DNA of 8,114 nucleotides from NAK82 sp036172345 (GCA_036172345.1 JASFBB010000271.1:1-8114), one strand, 5' to 3'. Shown: positions 1 through 5,754, counted from the stretch's first letter. Made by a program: numbers and translations. The notes: generated by a model not told the origin, from the letters alone.

Positions 1-1
1 T

Positions 2-1579
2 CGTTACCTCGACCCTGATAAGTACTACGAGATCACCGCTTTGCTCAACGAGCGGGGTGCGGACCGCGACCGTTATATTGAGATGGTAATCGCTCAGGTG
101 CAGCAAGAACTGGAGAAGGCAGGCATCAAGGCAGAAGTCTCTGGGCGTCCCAAACACGTTTATGGCATCTATCGCAAAATGCAGCGCAAAGGGGTTGATT
201 TTGATCAGATTTACGACGTACGGGCTATTCGCATTATCGTTCCCTCTGTGCGTGACTGTTATGCTGCATTAGGGGTGATCCATGGCAAGTGGAGCCCCAT
301 TCCGGGCGAGTTTGACGATTATATTGCAACCCCCAAGGACAATATGTATCGCTCTCTTCATACCGCTGTGATCGGGCCGGGTGGCAAACCGTTGGAAGTG
401 CAAATTCGCACGTATGAAATGCATTACACAGCGGAGTATGGCATCGCGGCACACTGGCGCTACAAAGAAAGCCATAAGCCTGACCCCACTTTCGATAATA
501 AGATTGCGTGGCTGCGCCAGCTGATTGAGTGGCGCCAAGACCTCACCGACGCTCATGAATTCGTCAATTCGTTGAAGACAGATGTTTTTCAGGACCATGT
601 ATATGTCTTCTCGCCTAAAGGGGATATCTTCGAGCTACCTGCCGGTTCGACACCGATCGATTTTGCTTATCATGTGCATACAGAGGTAGGCAATCGCTGT
701 CGTGGGGCGCGTGTAAATGGCAAGCTGGTCGGACTGGATTACCAGCTGAAGAGCGGGGACATGGTGGAAATTCTGACCGCTAAACGTGGTGGTCCCAGCT
801 TGGACTGGCTCAATCCGCACCTGGGCTATGTGAAAACCTCACGCGCGATGAGCAAGATTCGTCAATGGTTCAAGCGACAAAATCGCGAACAACATATTGC
901 GCAAGGGCGTGAGGTGTTGGAACGGGAGCTCAAACGCTTGGGATTGAGTGAAATCCCCTTCGACCAGATTGCGCGCAAATTCAATCTGGAAAAGACAGAG
1001 GATTTGTTGGCCGCTATTGGGGCGGGCGACATCAATGCCCAACAGATCGTCGGGAGAGTCCTGGACCTGACGAGGTCTACCCAGCCGGATCTTGAGGTGA
1101 CCACCACGGCACCGCGTCCTGCGAAGAGTCCATCAACTGGCGTTCGCGTGCGTGGCGCGGGCGGGCTGATGACCCATCTGGCGCATTGCTGCAATCCAGT
1201 GCCGGGTGACGCGATTGTAGGCTACGTTACGCGAGGGCGCGGTGTGACTATTCATCGGCGTGACTGTTTGAATGTGTTGCGTATGAATGAGGGGGAGCGG
1301 TTAATAGAAGTGGATTGGGGCGATGAGGTAACAGACACCTACCCAGTGGTAGTTCAAGTGCGCGCATACGACCGGCCGGGGCTCTTCCGTGATATCGCTG
1401 CAGTCATAGCTGAGGAGTCGATCAACATGAGCGCTGCCAACCTGGCCACACAGCCCAAAAGCAATATGGCCAAGATGACCCTGACACTTCAGATCAGCGA
1501 TGTCCATCAACTGGCGCGCGTTCTGACGCGCATCGCCCGCTTGCCCAACGTGGTCGAGGCGGTGCGCCAGACGCGCTAG
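2..1579 (+). CDS. rel: RelA/SpoT-family (p)ppGpp synthetase, 5'-truncated by window edge
   Basis: This enzyme makes the stringent-response alarmone (p)ppGpp from ATP and GDP/GTP. The window holds 525 residues, open at the left edge; family members are usually about 720-780 residues, so the N-terminal HD (hydrolase) domain lies outside. The frame stays coding from base 2 (RYLDPDKYYEITA), so the TTG at 41 is not a start. Domains in order: RelA_SpoT synthetase (about nt 130-480) with GRPKHVYGIYRKM, EFDDYIATPK, SLHT and LEVQIRT; TGS (about 593-790) beginning DHVYVFSPKGD; a helical linker; the conserved-cysteine/RIS domain (about 1166-1280) with HCCNPVPGD and HRRDC; and a C-terminal ACT domain (about 1336-1575) with DRPGLF. 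The metal-site motif is EFDD (308-319), the EXDD form of synthetase-only RelA rather than the RXKD form of bifunctional Rel. Whether the protein also hydrolyses cannot be judged here. It converges on the PPIase gene, with 4 bases between the stop codons. Confidence 0.97.
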   Translation, partial: RYLDPDKYYEITALLNERGADRDRYIEMVIAQVQQELEKAGIKAEVSGRPKHVYGIYRKMQRKGVDFDQIYDVRAIRIIVPSVRDCYAALGVIHGKWSPIPGEFDDYIATPKDNMYRSLHTAVIGPGGKPLEVQIRTYEMHYTAEYGIAAHWRYKESHKPDPTFDNKIAWLRQLIEWRQDLTDAHEFVNSLKTDVFQDHVYVFSPKGDIFELPAGSTPIDFAYHVHTEVGNRCRGARVNGKLVGLDYQLKSGDMVEILTAKRGGPSLDWLNPHLGYVKTSRAMSKIRQWFKRQNREQHIAQGREVLERELKRLGLSEIPFDQIARKFNLEKTEDLLAAIGAGDINAQQIVGRVLDLTRSTQPDLEVTTTAPRPAKSPSTGVRVRGAGGLMTHLAHCCNPVPGDAIVGYVTRGRGVTIHRRDCLNVLRMNEGERLIEVDWGDEVTDTYPVVVQVRAYDRPGLFRDIAAVIAEESINMSAANLATQPKSNMAKMTLTLQISDVHQLARVLTRIARLPNVVEAVRQTR

Positions 1580-1589
1580 AGTGCTAGCG
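1574..1589. other. Small palindrome covering both convergent stop codons
   Basis: CGCTAG (1574-1579), loop AGTG, CTAGCG (1584-1589) form a perfect 6-bp stem. The left arm holds the TAG stop of rel (1577-1579) and the right arm holds the TAG stop of the PPIase gene on the other strand (1584-1586). No T tract follows on either strand, so it is not a standard intrinsic terminator. No other terminator is visible between the two genes, so transcripts may run into each other. Confidence 0.4.
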
Positions 1590-2879
1590 GTTCTGCTGAA
1601 GCTTAGGGTCAGGTGGTGCTACACTGGATTGCCAGAAATCTTGGACGTTCTTTTTCGCTTCTTGCAACCAAGTCGAGTAGGCTTCAACTTGTTTGGCATA
1701 GAGCTGATTTTCGTTGAGAGGATGGACGCCTCGCTCGTTTACCTTAATAATCTGCCAGCCCATTGTAGAAGTGATTGGCTGGGTATAATAATGCCCGGGC
1801 TCGAGAGAGAAAGCGATGCTCTCGATTTCAGGGGTGTAGCGCAGCGCCAGTTCACCCTCCATAAACCATCCTAGATCTCCCCCCTTTTCGGCCGTGACCG
1901 TGTTGGAGGAGACTTGCTGAGCTACTAATGCAAAGTCTTCGCCCTGATTCAAACGTTCTAGTGCCAGCTTGGCTTGTTCTTCGCTGGCTGCCTGAATGTG
2001 GCTCACGTGGACCTGCTCTGCCTCTTTGGGGGTTTGTTCAGCGAACCATTTGCGCAGCGCGTTGACCAGTAACTGACCCTCCGTATACTGGCGCAAGTCT
2101 GTCTCCGAAACGCGCGCTTGTTCACTAAGCACTTGGACGTAGCGGGTGTACTCCTTGTCAAACTCCTCCTCAGTGATGATATGGCGTGTAGGTGTTGGTG
2201 CCGGCGTCGTCTCTTCACTCAAGGTTATCGTGGGGGTTGCCGTGACCACTTCTGTATTGGTCAGGGTCGCAGTCGCGGTGGGAGAGGGTGTCGGCGTGAA
2301 CAACTGAGCCGTAGCTGTCTCGGCTACCGCCGTCTGCGCAATTGCTGTTGCCTCAGCAGGGGTCAAATAACCCAGCTGCTGGGCTAGTCGAGCTCGGATC
2401 GCTTCACGTATTTCTTCCTCACCAATAGAGATGCCCACTTCCTTAGCTTTCTGGCGTGCCAGCTCTTCCTCGATCATCTCGTCAATCACCTGGCGAGGCA
2501 GACTTGCACGCTGTTGTGTCAGCTGCGCACGCACTTGTTCCAGATATTGTGTGATGAAATCGTTTTCGGGATTGGTACTATCTAGCGTGGCGAGCTGGGC
2601 ATCGATCTGACGCTCCAAAGAGTCCAACAGGAAGCGCTCATAACGCAAGCGTGTCTGATATTGATCCTGACGGATAGCGATGTCATTCACGATGGCTACG
2701 GGGCGGGCTGGCTGAGCGATTAGAATATCATATAAGGCGATTAAAACAATCAGGAAGATCAGTCCAGCCAGGGCAGCCAAGCCAATATATATGCGTTTTT
2801 GCTGCTGCCATTGACGTCCTTTGAGCACAATTTGTTTCTTGGTTAGGCTCTTGTCGGCGCGTGTTTTCTGCTTTTTCAT
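1584..2879 (-). CDS. Membrane-anchored parvulin-type peptidylprolyl isomerase (SurA/PrsA-like)
   Basis: A probable extracytoplasmic folding factor of 431 aa. A basic cytoplasmic head (residues 1-30) is followed by one TM segment (about 31-54) and then an outward-facing body. Residues 60-185 and 235-285 look like the helical SurA/trigger-factor-like chaperone region. They are split by a low-complexity Thr/Pro/Ala stretch (about 194-232) with TPTPSPTATAT. The parvulin domain (about 290-383) shows VSHI (His294), GEDFALVAQQ, GGDLGWF (Asp335) and MGWQIIKV. The second active-site His, usually in G-[YW]-H-I-I, is Gln376 here. A Gln-rich tail follows. The ATG at 2877-2879 has a weak GAGAAG Shine-Dalgarno about 7 nt upstream. 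It lies 168 nt downstream of rpsR on the same strand, behind a terminator-like hairpin that leaves only about 33 nt between the T tract and the ATG. I see no good promoter there, so expression may depend on readthrough. It occupies the slot where many bacteria carry rplI. Confidence 0.92.
   Translation of the reverse strand: MKKQKTRADKSLTKKQIVLKGRQWQQQKRIYIGLAALAGLIFLIVLIALYDILIAQPARPVAIVNDIAIRQDQYQTRLRYERFLLDSLERQIDAQLATLDSTNPENDFITQYLEQVRAQLTQQRASLPRQVIDEMIEEELARQKAKEVGISIGEEEIREAIRARLAQQLGYLTPAEATAIAQTAVAETATAQLFTPTPSPTATATLTNTEVVTATPTITLSEETTPAPTPTRHIITEEEFDKEYTRYVQVLSEQARVSETDLRQYTEGQLLVNALRKWFAEQTPKEAEQVHVSHIQAASEEQAKLALERLNQGEDFALVAQQVSSNTVTAEKGGDLGWFMEGELALRYTPEIESIAFSLEPGHYYTQPITSTMGWQIIKVNERGVHPLNENQLYAKQVEAYSTWLQEAKKNVQDFWQSSVAPPDPKLQQNR
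2184..2300 (-). repeat. Thr/Pro/Ala low-complexity segment in the PPIase gene
   Basis: About 39 codons (residues 194-232) are dominated by Thr, Pro and Ala (TPTPSPTATAT, TPAPTPT). The segment interrupts the chaperone-like helical region rather than joining two domains at an obvious edge. It is probably a disordered extracytoplasmic spacer of the kind common in Chloroflexota surface proteins. The DNA is compositionally biased rather than an exact tandem repeat. Confidence 0.7.
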
Positions 2880-2912
2880 AGTAACTTCTCACGATTGGCA
2901 GAATAGGGGATT

Positions 2913-2998
2913 AAAAAACTGACCGACATCCTGGGCAATCTCGAAGAACGTTGGCCGATCACAAAATGTTGCATCTTACCCGCCCAGGAGGTCGGTCA
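2913..2998 (-). terminator. Long hairpin plus T6 tract between rpsR and the PPIase gene: terminator or attenuator
   Basis: Two 17-nt arms, 2920-2936 and 2982-2998, are inverted repeats matching at 16 of 17 positions with one C/T mismatch. On the - strand the second arm is followed at once by G and six T (2918-2913), the layout of a Rho-independent terminator. The 45-nt loop is unusually long and can hold a small bulged inner stem around 2955-2977. A second, outer repeat, GAATAGGGGA (2901-2910) against TCCTATTC (2999-3006), could pair across the T tract and give an alternative fold. It is either the end of the rpsF operon or an attenuator for the PPIase gene. Confidence 0.72.
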
Positions 2999-3047
2999 TC
3001 CTATTCGTTACAAATGCCTATCTTGATCTATCTGGCGCGAGCTGGCG

Positions 3048-3419
3048 TTACTCACCGGCGCTTAGTCGGCTAGCAGTAAAGGGCAATAAAGCTAGATGGC
3101 GAGCGCGTTTGATGGCAACCGCCAATCGGCGTTGGTGCTTAGCACAGGTTCCGGTTTTGCGCCCCGATTTTATCTTACCATAGTTGTCTAAGTATGTTTC
3201 CAATAGCTTTACATTCTTGTAGTCAATAACTTTCACCTTATCCACGCAGAATGCACAAACCAGACGTCTAGGGCGGAAGCCAGATATGCCGGGCCGTGCT
3301 CCAGGTGCAGCTGCTTGTTGCTCTGCAACCTCTGGAAAGGCTGCCTCTTCTTCAACCTCGATCTCATCAATCGGTCCCTCTTCACCTTCTTCTAGCTCAT
3401 CGACAAAATCGTCAATCAT
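3048..3419 (-). CDS. rpsR: 30S ribosomal protein bS18, zinc-ligand form with acidic N-terminal extension
   Basis: Component of the small-subunit platform, where it pairs with bS6 next to 16S rRNA. I place the start at the ATG 3417-3419 because AAGGGGGAG lies 5 nt upstream; an in-frame ATG at 3482 would add 21 residues but lacks such a site. That gives 123 aa, against about 75-80 for typical bS18. The conserved core runs from about residue 49 to 116, with DKVKVIDYKNVKLL, GTCAKHQRRLAVAIKRARH and LALLPF. Cys55, Cys58, Cys92 and His95 (CAFC and CAKH) match the presumed metal-binding C+ form of bS18. Residues 1-48 are an extra, strongly acidic tail (DELEEGEEG, EIEVEEEA) turning Ala/Gly/Pro-rich. 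Third gene of the operon, 76 nt after ssb. Confidence 0.96.
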   Translation of the reverse strand: MIDDFVDELEEGEEGPIDEIEVEEEAAFPEVAEQQAAAPGARPGISGFRPRRLVCAFCVDKVKVIDYKNVKLLETYLDNYGKIKSGRKTGTCAKHQRRLAVAIKRARHLALLPFTASRLSAGE

Positions 3420-3424
3420 TAAAG

Positions 3425-3433
3425 CTCCCCCTT
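3425..3433 (-). promoter_or_regulatory. Shine-Dalgarno of rpsR (decides the start)
   Basis: On the - strand AAGGGGGAG precedes the ATG at 3417-3419 with a 5-nt spacer. This supports the shorter 123-residue bS18 over the longer open frame that begins at 3482. Confidence 0.8.
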
Positions 3434-3495
3434 GTTTTAAGCTTCGGATACATGATACGTGCCCAGTGTTTTTCTTAGCCACAATTTAGGACGAG

Positions 3496-3906
3496 TCAGA
3501 AAGGTGCTTCCTTGTCCTCTGGTCTGGTCCCGTGCCCGTTGTGTCGATGCACTGGCTGATCGTCATGGCTTCCACGGTTGCCCAAGATGATCATCTCGTT
3601 GGCTACAACTTCTGTGCGGAAGTGGCGTTGCCCATTGTCATCCTCCCAGCCCCTCGTCTGCAACCTGCCCTCCACGTATACCTGTTGTCCTTTCGTAAGG
3701 TATTGCTGACAAATCTCTGCCAGCGGTCCCCAGGTGACCACGTTGAACCACTCGGTTTCTTCGCGGCGTTCACCGTCAGGGGCAATCCAAGTGCGACTTG
3801 CAGCTAGACTGAAAGAGGTGACAGGCTTGCCTCCAGGAGTGTAGCGCATCTCAGGATCACGACCGAGATTACCAATGATCATCACTTTGTTTAATCCTCG
3901 TGACAT
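3496..3906 (-). CDS. ssb: Single-stranded DNA-binding protein
   Basis: Binds and protects single-stranded DNA in replication, recombination and repair. 136 aa. The OB fold spans about residues 1-108: LNKVMIIGNLGRDPEMRYTP, FSLAASRTW, TEWFNVVTWGPLAEICQQYL, KGQQVYVEGRLQTRGW and FRTEVVANEMIILG. The linker after it is short and His-containing (about 111-130) instead of the long Gly/Gln/Pro-rich linker of E. coli SSB. The tail ends DKEAPF, a milder version of the acidic DDDIPF-type tip that recruits partner proteins; the final Pro-Phe is kept. The ATG at 3904-3906 has a purine-rich GGAGAGGAGAG directly upstream. It lies 78 nt after rpsF, in the common rpsF-ssb-rpsR order. Confidence 0.97.
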   Translation of the reverse strand: MSRGLNKVMIIGNLGRDPEMRYTPGGKPVTSFSLAASRTWIAPDGERREETEWFNVVTWGPLAEICQQYLTKGQQVYVEGRLQTRGWEDDNGQRHFRTEVVANEMIILGNRGSHDDQPVHRHNGHGTRPEDKEAPF

Positions 3907-3956
3907 CTCTCCTCTCCCTCAGACTCGCGTACCGAACTCATAGCTTCTTAGCTTCC

Positions 3957-3974
3957 AGAGCGATGCGACGCTCT
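3957..3974 (-). other. Small hairpin between rpsF and ssb
   Basis: AGAGCG (3957-3962) and CGCTCT (3969-3974) make a perfect 6-bp stem with a 6-nt loop in the 78-nt gap after the rpsF stop. No T tract follows in the - direction, so termination is unlikely. It could affect mRNA processing or stability, or be chance. Confidence 0.3.
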
Positions 3975-3984
3975 CTATTGGCAC

Positions 3985-4272
3985 TTACGTCTCTATATGG
4001 ATCACGAGGTGACGCAGGATGTTCTCATCCAGCTTAAGATTGCGCTCTAGCTGCTCTACTTTGCGCGGGTCAATCTGGGCCTGCAAAAAGACATAAATAC
4101 CCTCTCGTTGCTTGCGAATGGGATACGCGAGAGGTCTTTTGCCCCAGATATCGACCGACGTCACGTTTCCGCCATCAGTGCTGAGGTATTGACCTATTTT
4201 TTCAATGAGGCGCGTGACCTCAGTTTCTTCGAGGGTGGGCTGAAGGACGAGACCCAATTCGTAGCTGCGCAT
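3985..4272 (-). CDS. rpsF: 30S ribosomal protein bS6
   Basis: Small-subunit platform protein that assembles together with bS18. 95 aa, a normal length. Recognisable segments are MRSYELGLVLQPTLEE at the N-terminus and the family signature WGKRPLAYPIRKQREGIYVF (about residues 43-62), then VEQLERNLKLDENILRHLV. The ATG at 4270-4272 is chosen because AAGGAGA lies 7 nt upstream. An open frame continues back to 4359, but that would read through the leader hairpin and overlap the -10 box. First gene of the rpsF-ssb-rpsR operon, transcribed from the promoter at 4348-4375 with a leader of about 70 nt. In other bacteria the bS6:bS18 pair binds the rpsF leader to repress its own operon; the leader hairpin here is a candidate for that role. 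Confidence 0.97.
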   Translation of the reverse strand: MRSYELGLVLQPTLEETEVTRLIEKIGQYLSTDGGNVTSVDIWGKRPLAYPIRKQREGIYVFLQAQIDPRKVEQLERNLKLDENILRHLVIHIET

Positions 4273-4279
4273 AGTATAG

Positions 4280-4286
4280 TCTCCTT
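4280..4286 (-). promoter_or_regulatory. Shine-Dalgarno of rpsF (decides the start)
   Basis: AAGGAGA on the - strand, 7 nt before the ATG at 4270-4272. It fixes bS6 at 95 residues, matching the family, and rules out the 29-residue upstream extension. Confidence 0.85.
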
Positions 4287-4294
4287 TCTCTGGG

Positions 4295-4323
4295 TTTGCT
4301 CCTGGTCTGCTACCAGGAGCAGA
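4295..4323 (-). promoter_or_regulatory. Leader hairpin of the rpsF operon, candidate autoregulatory element
   Basis: GCTCCTGGT (4298-4306) and ACCAGGAGC (4312-4320) are perfectly complementary around a 5-nt loop. Three more closing pairs, one a G-U, extend the stem to about 12 bp. It lies inside the predicted 5' leader, between the transcription start near 4341 and the Shine-Dalgarno at 4280-4286. No T tract follows, so it is not a terminator. Known bS6:bS18 mRNA sites occupy this place in other bacteria, but I do not see a clear match to their conserved bulge, so the role is inferred from position. Confidence 0.6.
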
Positions 4324-4347
4324 AAGTGAATGCGCACACAAGCTTAA

Positions 4348-4375
4348 ATTATAGCACAAACTTTATAGGAGTCAA
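4348..4375 (-). promoter_or_regulatory. Sigma-70-type promoter of the rpsF operon
   Basis: Read on the - strand: -35 TTGACT (4375-4370), a 16-bp spacer, -10 TATAAT (4353-4348), preceded by TGC to give an extended -10. The expected start is near 4341. This is the best-looking promoter in the window, as suits a ribosomal operon. Confidence 0.8.
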
Positions 4376-4419
4376 AAAGAGTCCCCAGGAAGAACAAAGA
4401 CCGACCGAGGAAAACCAGT

Positions 4420-5616
4420 TCAACGCCATTCGAAATGGCGCACCGGAGATGGGGGGCTAGCGTGATACCAAGTGGCGGGATCGCCTGCGGCGTCAGGTGG
4501 TTCCTCTACGATGGTCACTCGCCACAGACAAGTGTGTTTATCGCCATTCGGCCGCAATTCAGCTGGCAGTCGCCATGAGGTGCTATGAGTAATATGTTGG
4601 ATGACGGAAGGTTGGTTCGGTAGCTCAACCTCGACTAGGTACAATTGTCTTTTGCCCAAAGTCTCCACTGTAGTCCAGTTTAGCACTATGGAGGCTTCTG
4701 GCCCTTCGAATATCTGACCATCGACGGGATAGAGGAGTGTAGGGGCTTTCAAAGGAGGGCCAGGAGTGCTGGTGGGTGTGGGTGTGAGCGTGTGGGTAGG
4801 TGTAGACGTTGGTGGTAACAAGGGCACCACAATCTGCTGGCTGACGTAGATCAAGTCAGGGTTGATGTCCGGATTAGCGGCGATGATAGCGTCCAAGTCG
4901 GCGCCATAGTGTGCCGCGATGGAGATCAAGGTATCGCCTGGCTGTACTGTATGGATGATGCGTCGCGTCGGTACAACTTTCGTTGCTTCTCTCGTCATAA
5001 CCTCGCTTGCGTCGACAGGTCCTGGGATAGTAATCTCCTGCCCCACGCGCAAGCGACGCGCCGCCTCTTCGTCCAAACCGTTGGCTTGCATCAGATCCTT
5101 TAGTGTAACGTCATAATAAGCGGCGATCAGCTGCAATGTTTCACCGGATCTCACCACATGAATCAGCGGTGTGGGGGTTGGGGAAGGAGTGACAGGAGTA
5201 GGCACAAGCTGGGGTGTGGGTGTAGGGGGGATGGAAGTTGGAGTCGCTAGATGATAAGGTGTGGACGTCGCCCCCACAAGTCGGACGGGATTATGCTCAA
5301 CCCCTGTTTGCGTTTTGGCCTCGGGACGTGGCGCTGCACGCCACAAGCTCCAGCCAATGCCGCTTAGCATTGCCAACAATGCCACTGCGACCACCCATGT
5401 CCAAGAAATACTACGCAACACTCCCTGCATAGGCGCATCATCGAGGGGCATCTGACACATTAGACAAGTGTGCGCACGTTGCGCCACGTCTGCACCGCAA
5501 TATGGGCAGAAACGCCACTTACGCCCGAGGCGTACACTTGCACCACATATGGGACATCGGGTCTCTTTACCTCCCAGACGAGCCCCACAGTTGATGCACT
5601 CAAGAGGCGATGGCAT
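4420..5616 (-). CDS. Membrane protein with double zinc ribbon, one TM segment and two LysM domains
   Basis: 398 aa from the ATG at 5614-5616. The N-terminus has four Cys-x2-Cys knuckles (Cys7/10, 21/24, 37/40, 51/54), read as two zinc ribbons. One TM helix (about 72-91) is followed by a Thr/Pro linker (118-150). LysM 1 (about 153-198; HVVRSGETLQLIAAYYDV) and LysM 2 (about 222-266; HTVQPGDTLISIAAHYGA) follow, then a second Thr/Pro linker and a C-terminal beta-rich, Ig/FnIII-like region (about 290-398; LLYPVDGQIF, LNWTTVE). LysM domains bind glycan such as peptidoglycan, so the likely topology is zinc ribbons inside and LysM plus C-terminal domain outside. The precise role is unknown. No good Shine-Dalgarno precedes 5616. 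The frame is open to 5754, but the first 11 codons overlap the promoter; the ATG at 5719-5721 sits almost at the predicted transcript start and could give a leaderless product with 35 extra residues. Confidence 0.88.
   Translation of the reverse strand: MPSPLECINCGARLGGKETRCPICGASVRLGRKWRFCPYCGADVAQRAHTCLMCQMPLDDAPMQGVLRSISWTWVVAVALLAMLSGIGWSLWRAAPRPEAKTQTGVEHNPVRLVGATSTPYHLATPTSIPPTPTPQLVPTPVTPSPTPTPLIHVVRSGETLQLIAAYYDVTLKDLMQANGLDEEAARRLRVGQEITIPGPVDASEVMTREATKVVPTRRIIHTVQPGDTLISIAAHYGADLDAIIAANPDINPDLIYVSQQIVVPLLPPTSTPTHTLTPTPTSTPGPPLKAPTLLYPVDGQIFEGPEASIVLNWTTVETLGKRQLYLVEVELPNQPSVIQHITHSTSWRLPAELRPNGDKHTCLWRVTIVEEPPDAAGDPATWYHASPPSPVRHFEWR
4424..4440 (-). terminator. Possible weak terminator at the end of the LysM gene
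   Basis: CGCCATT (4424-4430) and AATGGCG (4434-4440) form a perfect 7-bp stem with a 3-nt loop. It covers the last codons, just before the TGA at 4420-4422. On the - strand a T-rich stretch (GGTTTTCC) follows only about 10 nt later. A weak terminator or mRNA 3'-end stem is possible; it may also be coincidence within codons. Confidence 0.3.
4753..4815 (-). repeat. Thr/Pro-rich linker 2 of the LysM protein
   Basis: About 21 codons (residues 268-288) of near-alternating Thr and Pro, including HTLTPTPTSTP. It separates LysM 2 from the C-terminal Ig-like region. On the + strand it reads as a G/T-rich run of GTGGGTGTGG-like units. Probably an extended extracytoplasmic spacer. Confidence 0.7.
5167..5265 (-). 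repeat. Thr/Pro-rich linker 1 of the LysM protein
   Basis: About 33 codons (residues 118-150) rich in Thr, Pro and Ser (IPPTPTPQLVPTP, SPTPTP). It lies between the TM segment and LysM 1, and would hold the LysM domains away from the membrane. Imperfect repetition of Thr-Pro codons, not an exact tandem repeat. Confidence 0.7.
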
Positions 5617-5725
5617 TCTGGTTTCGGTGATCTCTGTTTTCTTTCCCACTTCTAGTAGTAGTGCTACCCAGCTAGCACAAGAGCATTGCTGCCGCCAGGG
5701 AATATGAACCGCAAAATACATATCG

Positions 5726-5754
5726 AGTATAACAGAGACATTATACTGTGCCAA
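5726..5754 (-). promoter_or_regulatory. Promoter of the LysM gene
   Basis: On the - strand: -35 TTGGCA (5754-5749), a 17-bp spacer, -10 TATACT (5731-5726) with TGT before it (extended -10). The expected start is about 5719-5721. A second TATAAT (5745-5740) lies inside the spacer but has no good -35. The promoter overlaps the first codons of the open frame that begins at 5754, so that ATG is not the real start. Confidence 0.6.

Noticed and set aside
862..1194. Open frame of 110 codons antisense to rel
   Set aside because: It lies wholly within the conserved rel gene, with no recognisable domain and no Shine-Dalgarno; a shadow of GC-rich coding sequence.
2920..2998. 17-bp terminal inverted repeats around 79 bp, suggestive of a MITE-like element
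   Set aside because: No target-site duplication flanks it; the flanks form an inverted rather than a direct repeat, and the T6 tract next to the stem fits a terminator better. No second copy exists in the window.
3420..3482. 21-residue N-terminal extension of bS18 from the ATG at 3482
   Set aside because: The sequence lacks a good Shine-Dalgarno at that ATG, and the strong AAGGGGGAG at 3425-3433 serves the internal ATG.
4273..4359. 29-residue N-terminal extension of bS6
   Set aside because: It overlaps the -10 box and the leader hairpin; the family length and the Shine-Dalgarno support the start at 4272.
4753..5265. G/T-rich + strand runs that could be read as a tandem or G-quadruplex element
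   Set aside because: They coincide exactly with the Thr/Pro linker codons of the LysM gene and are imperfect, so protein composition explains them.
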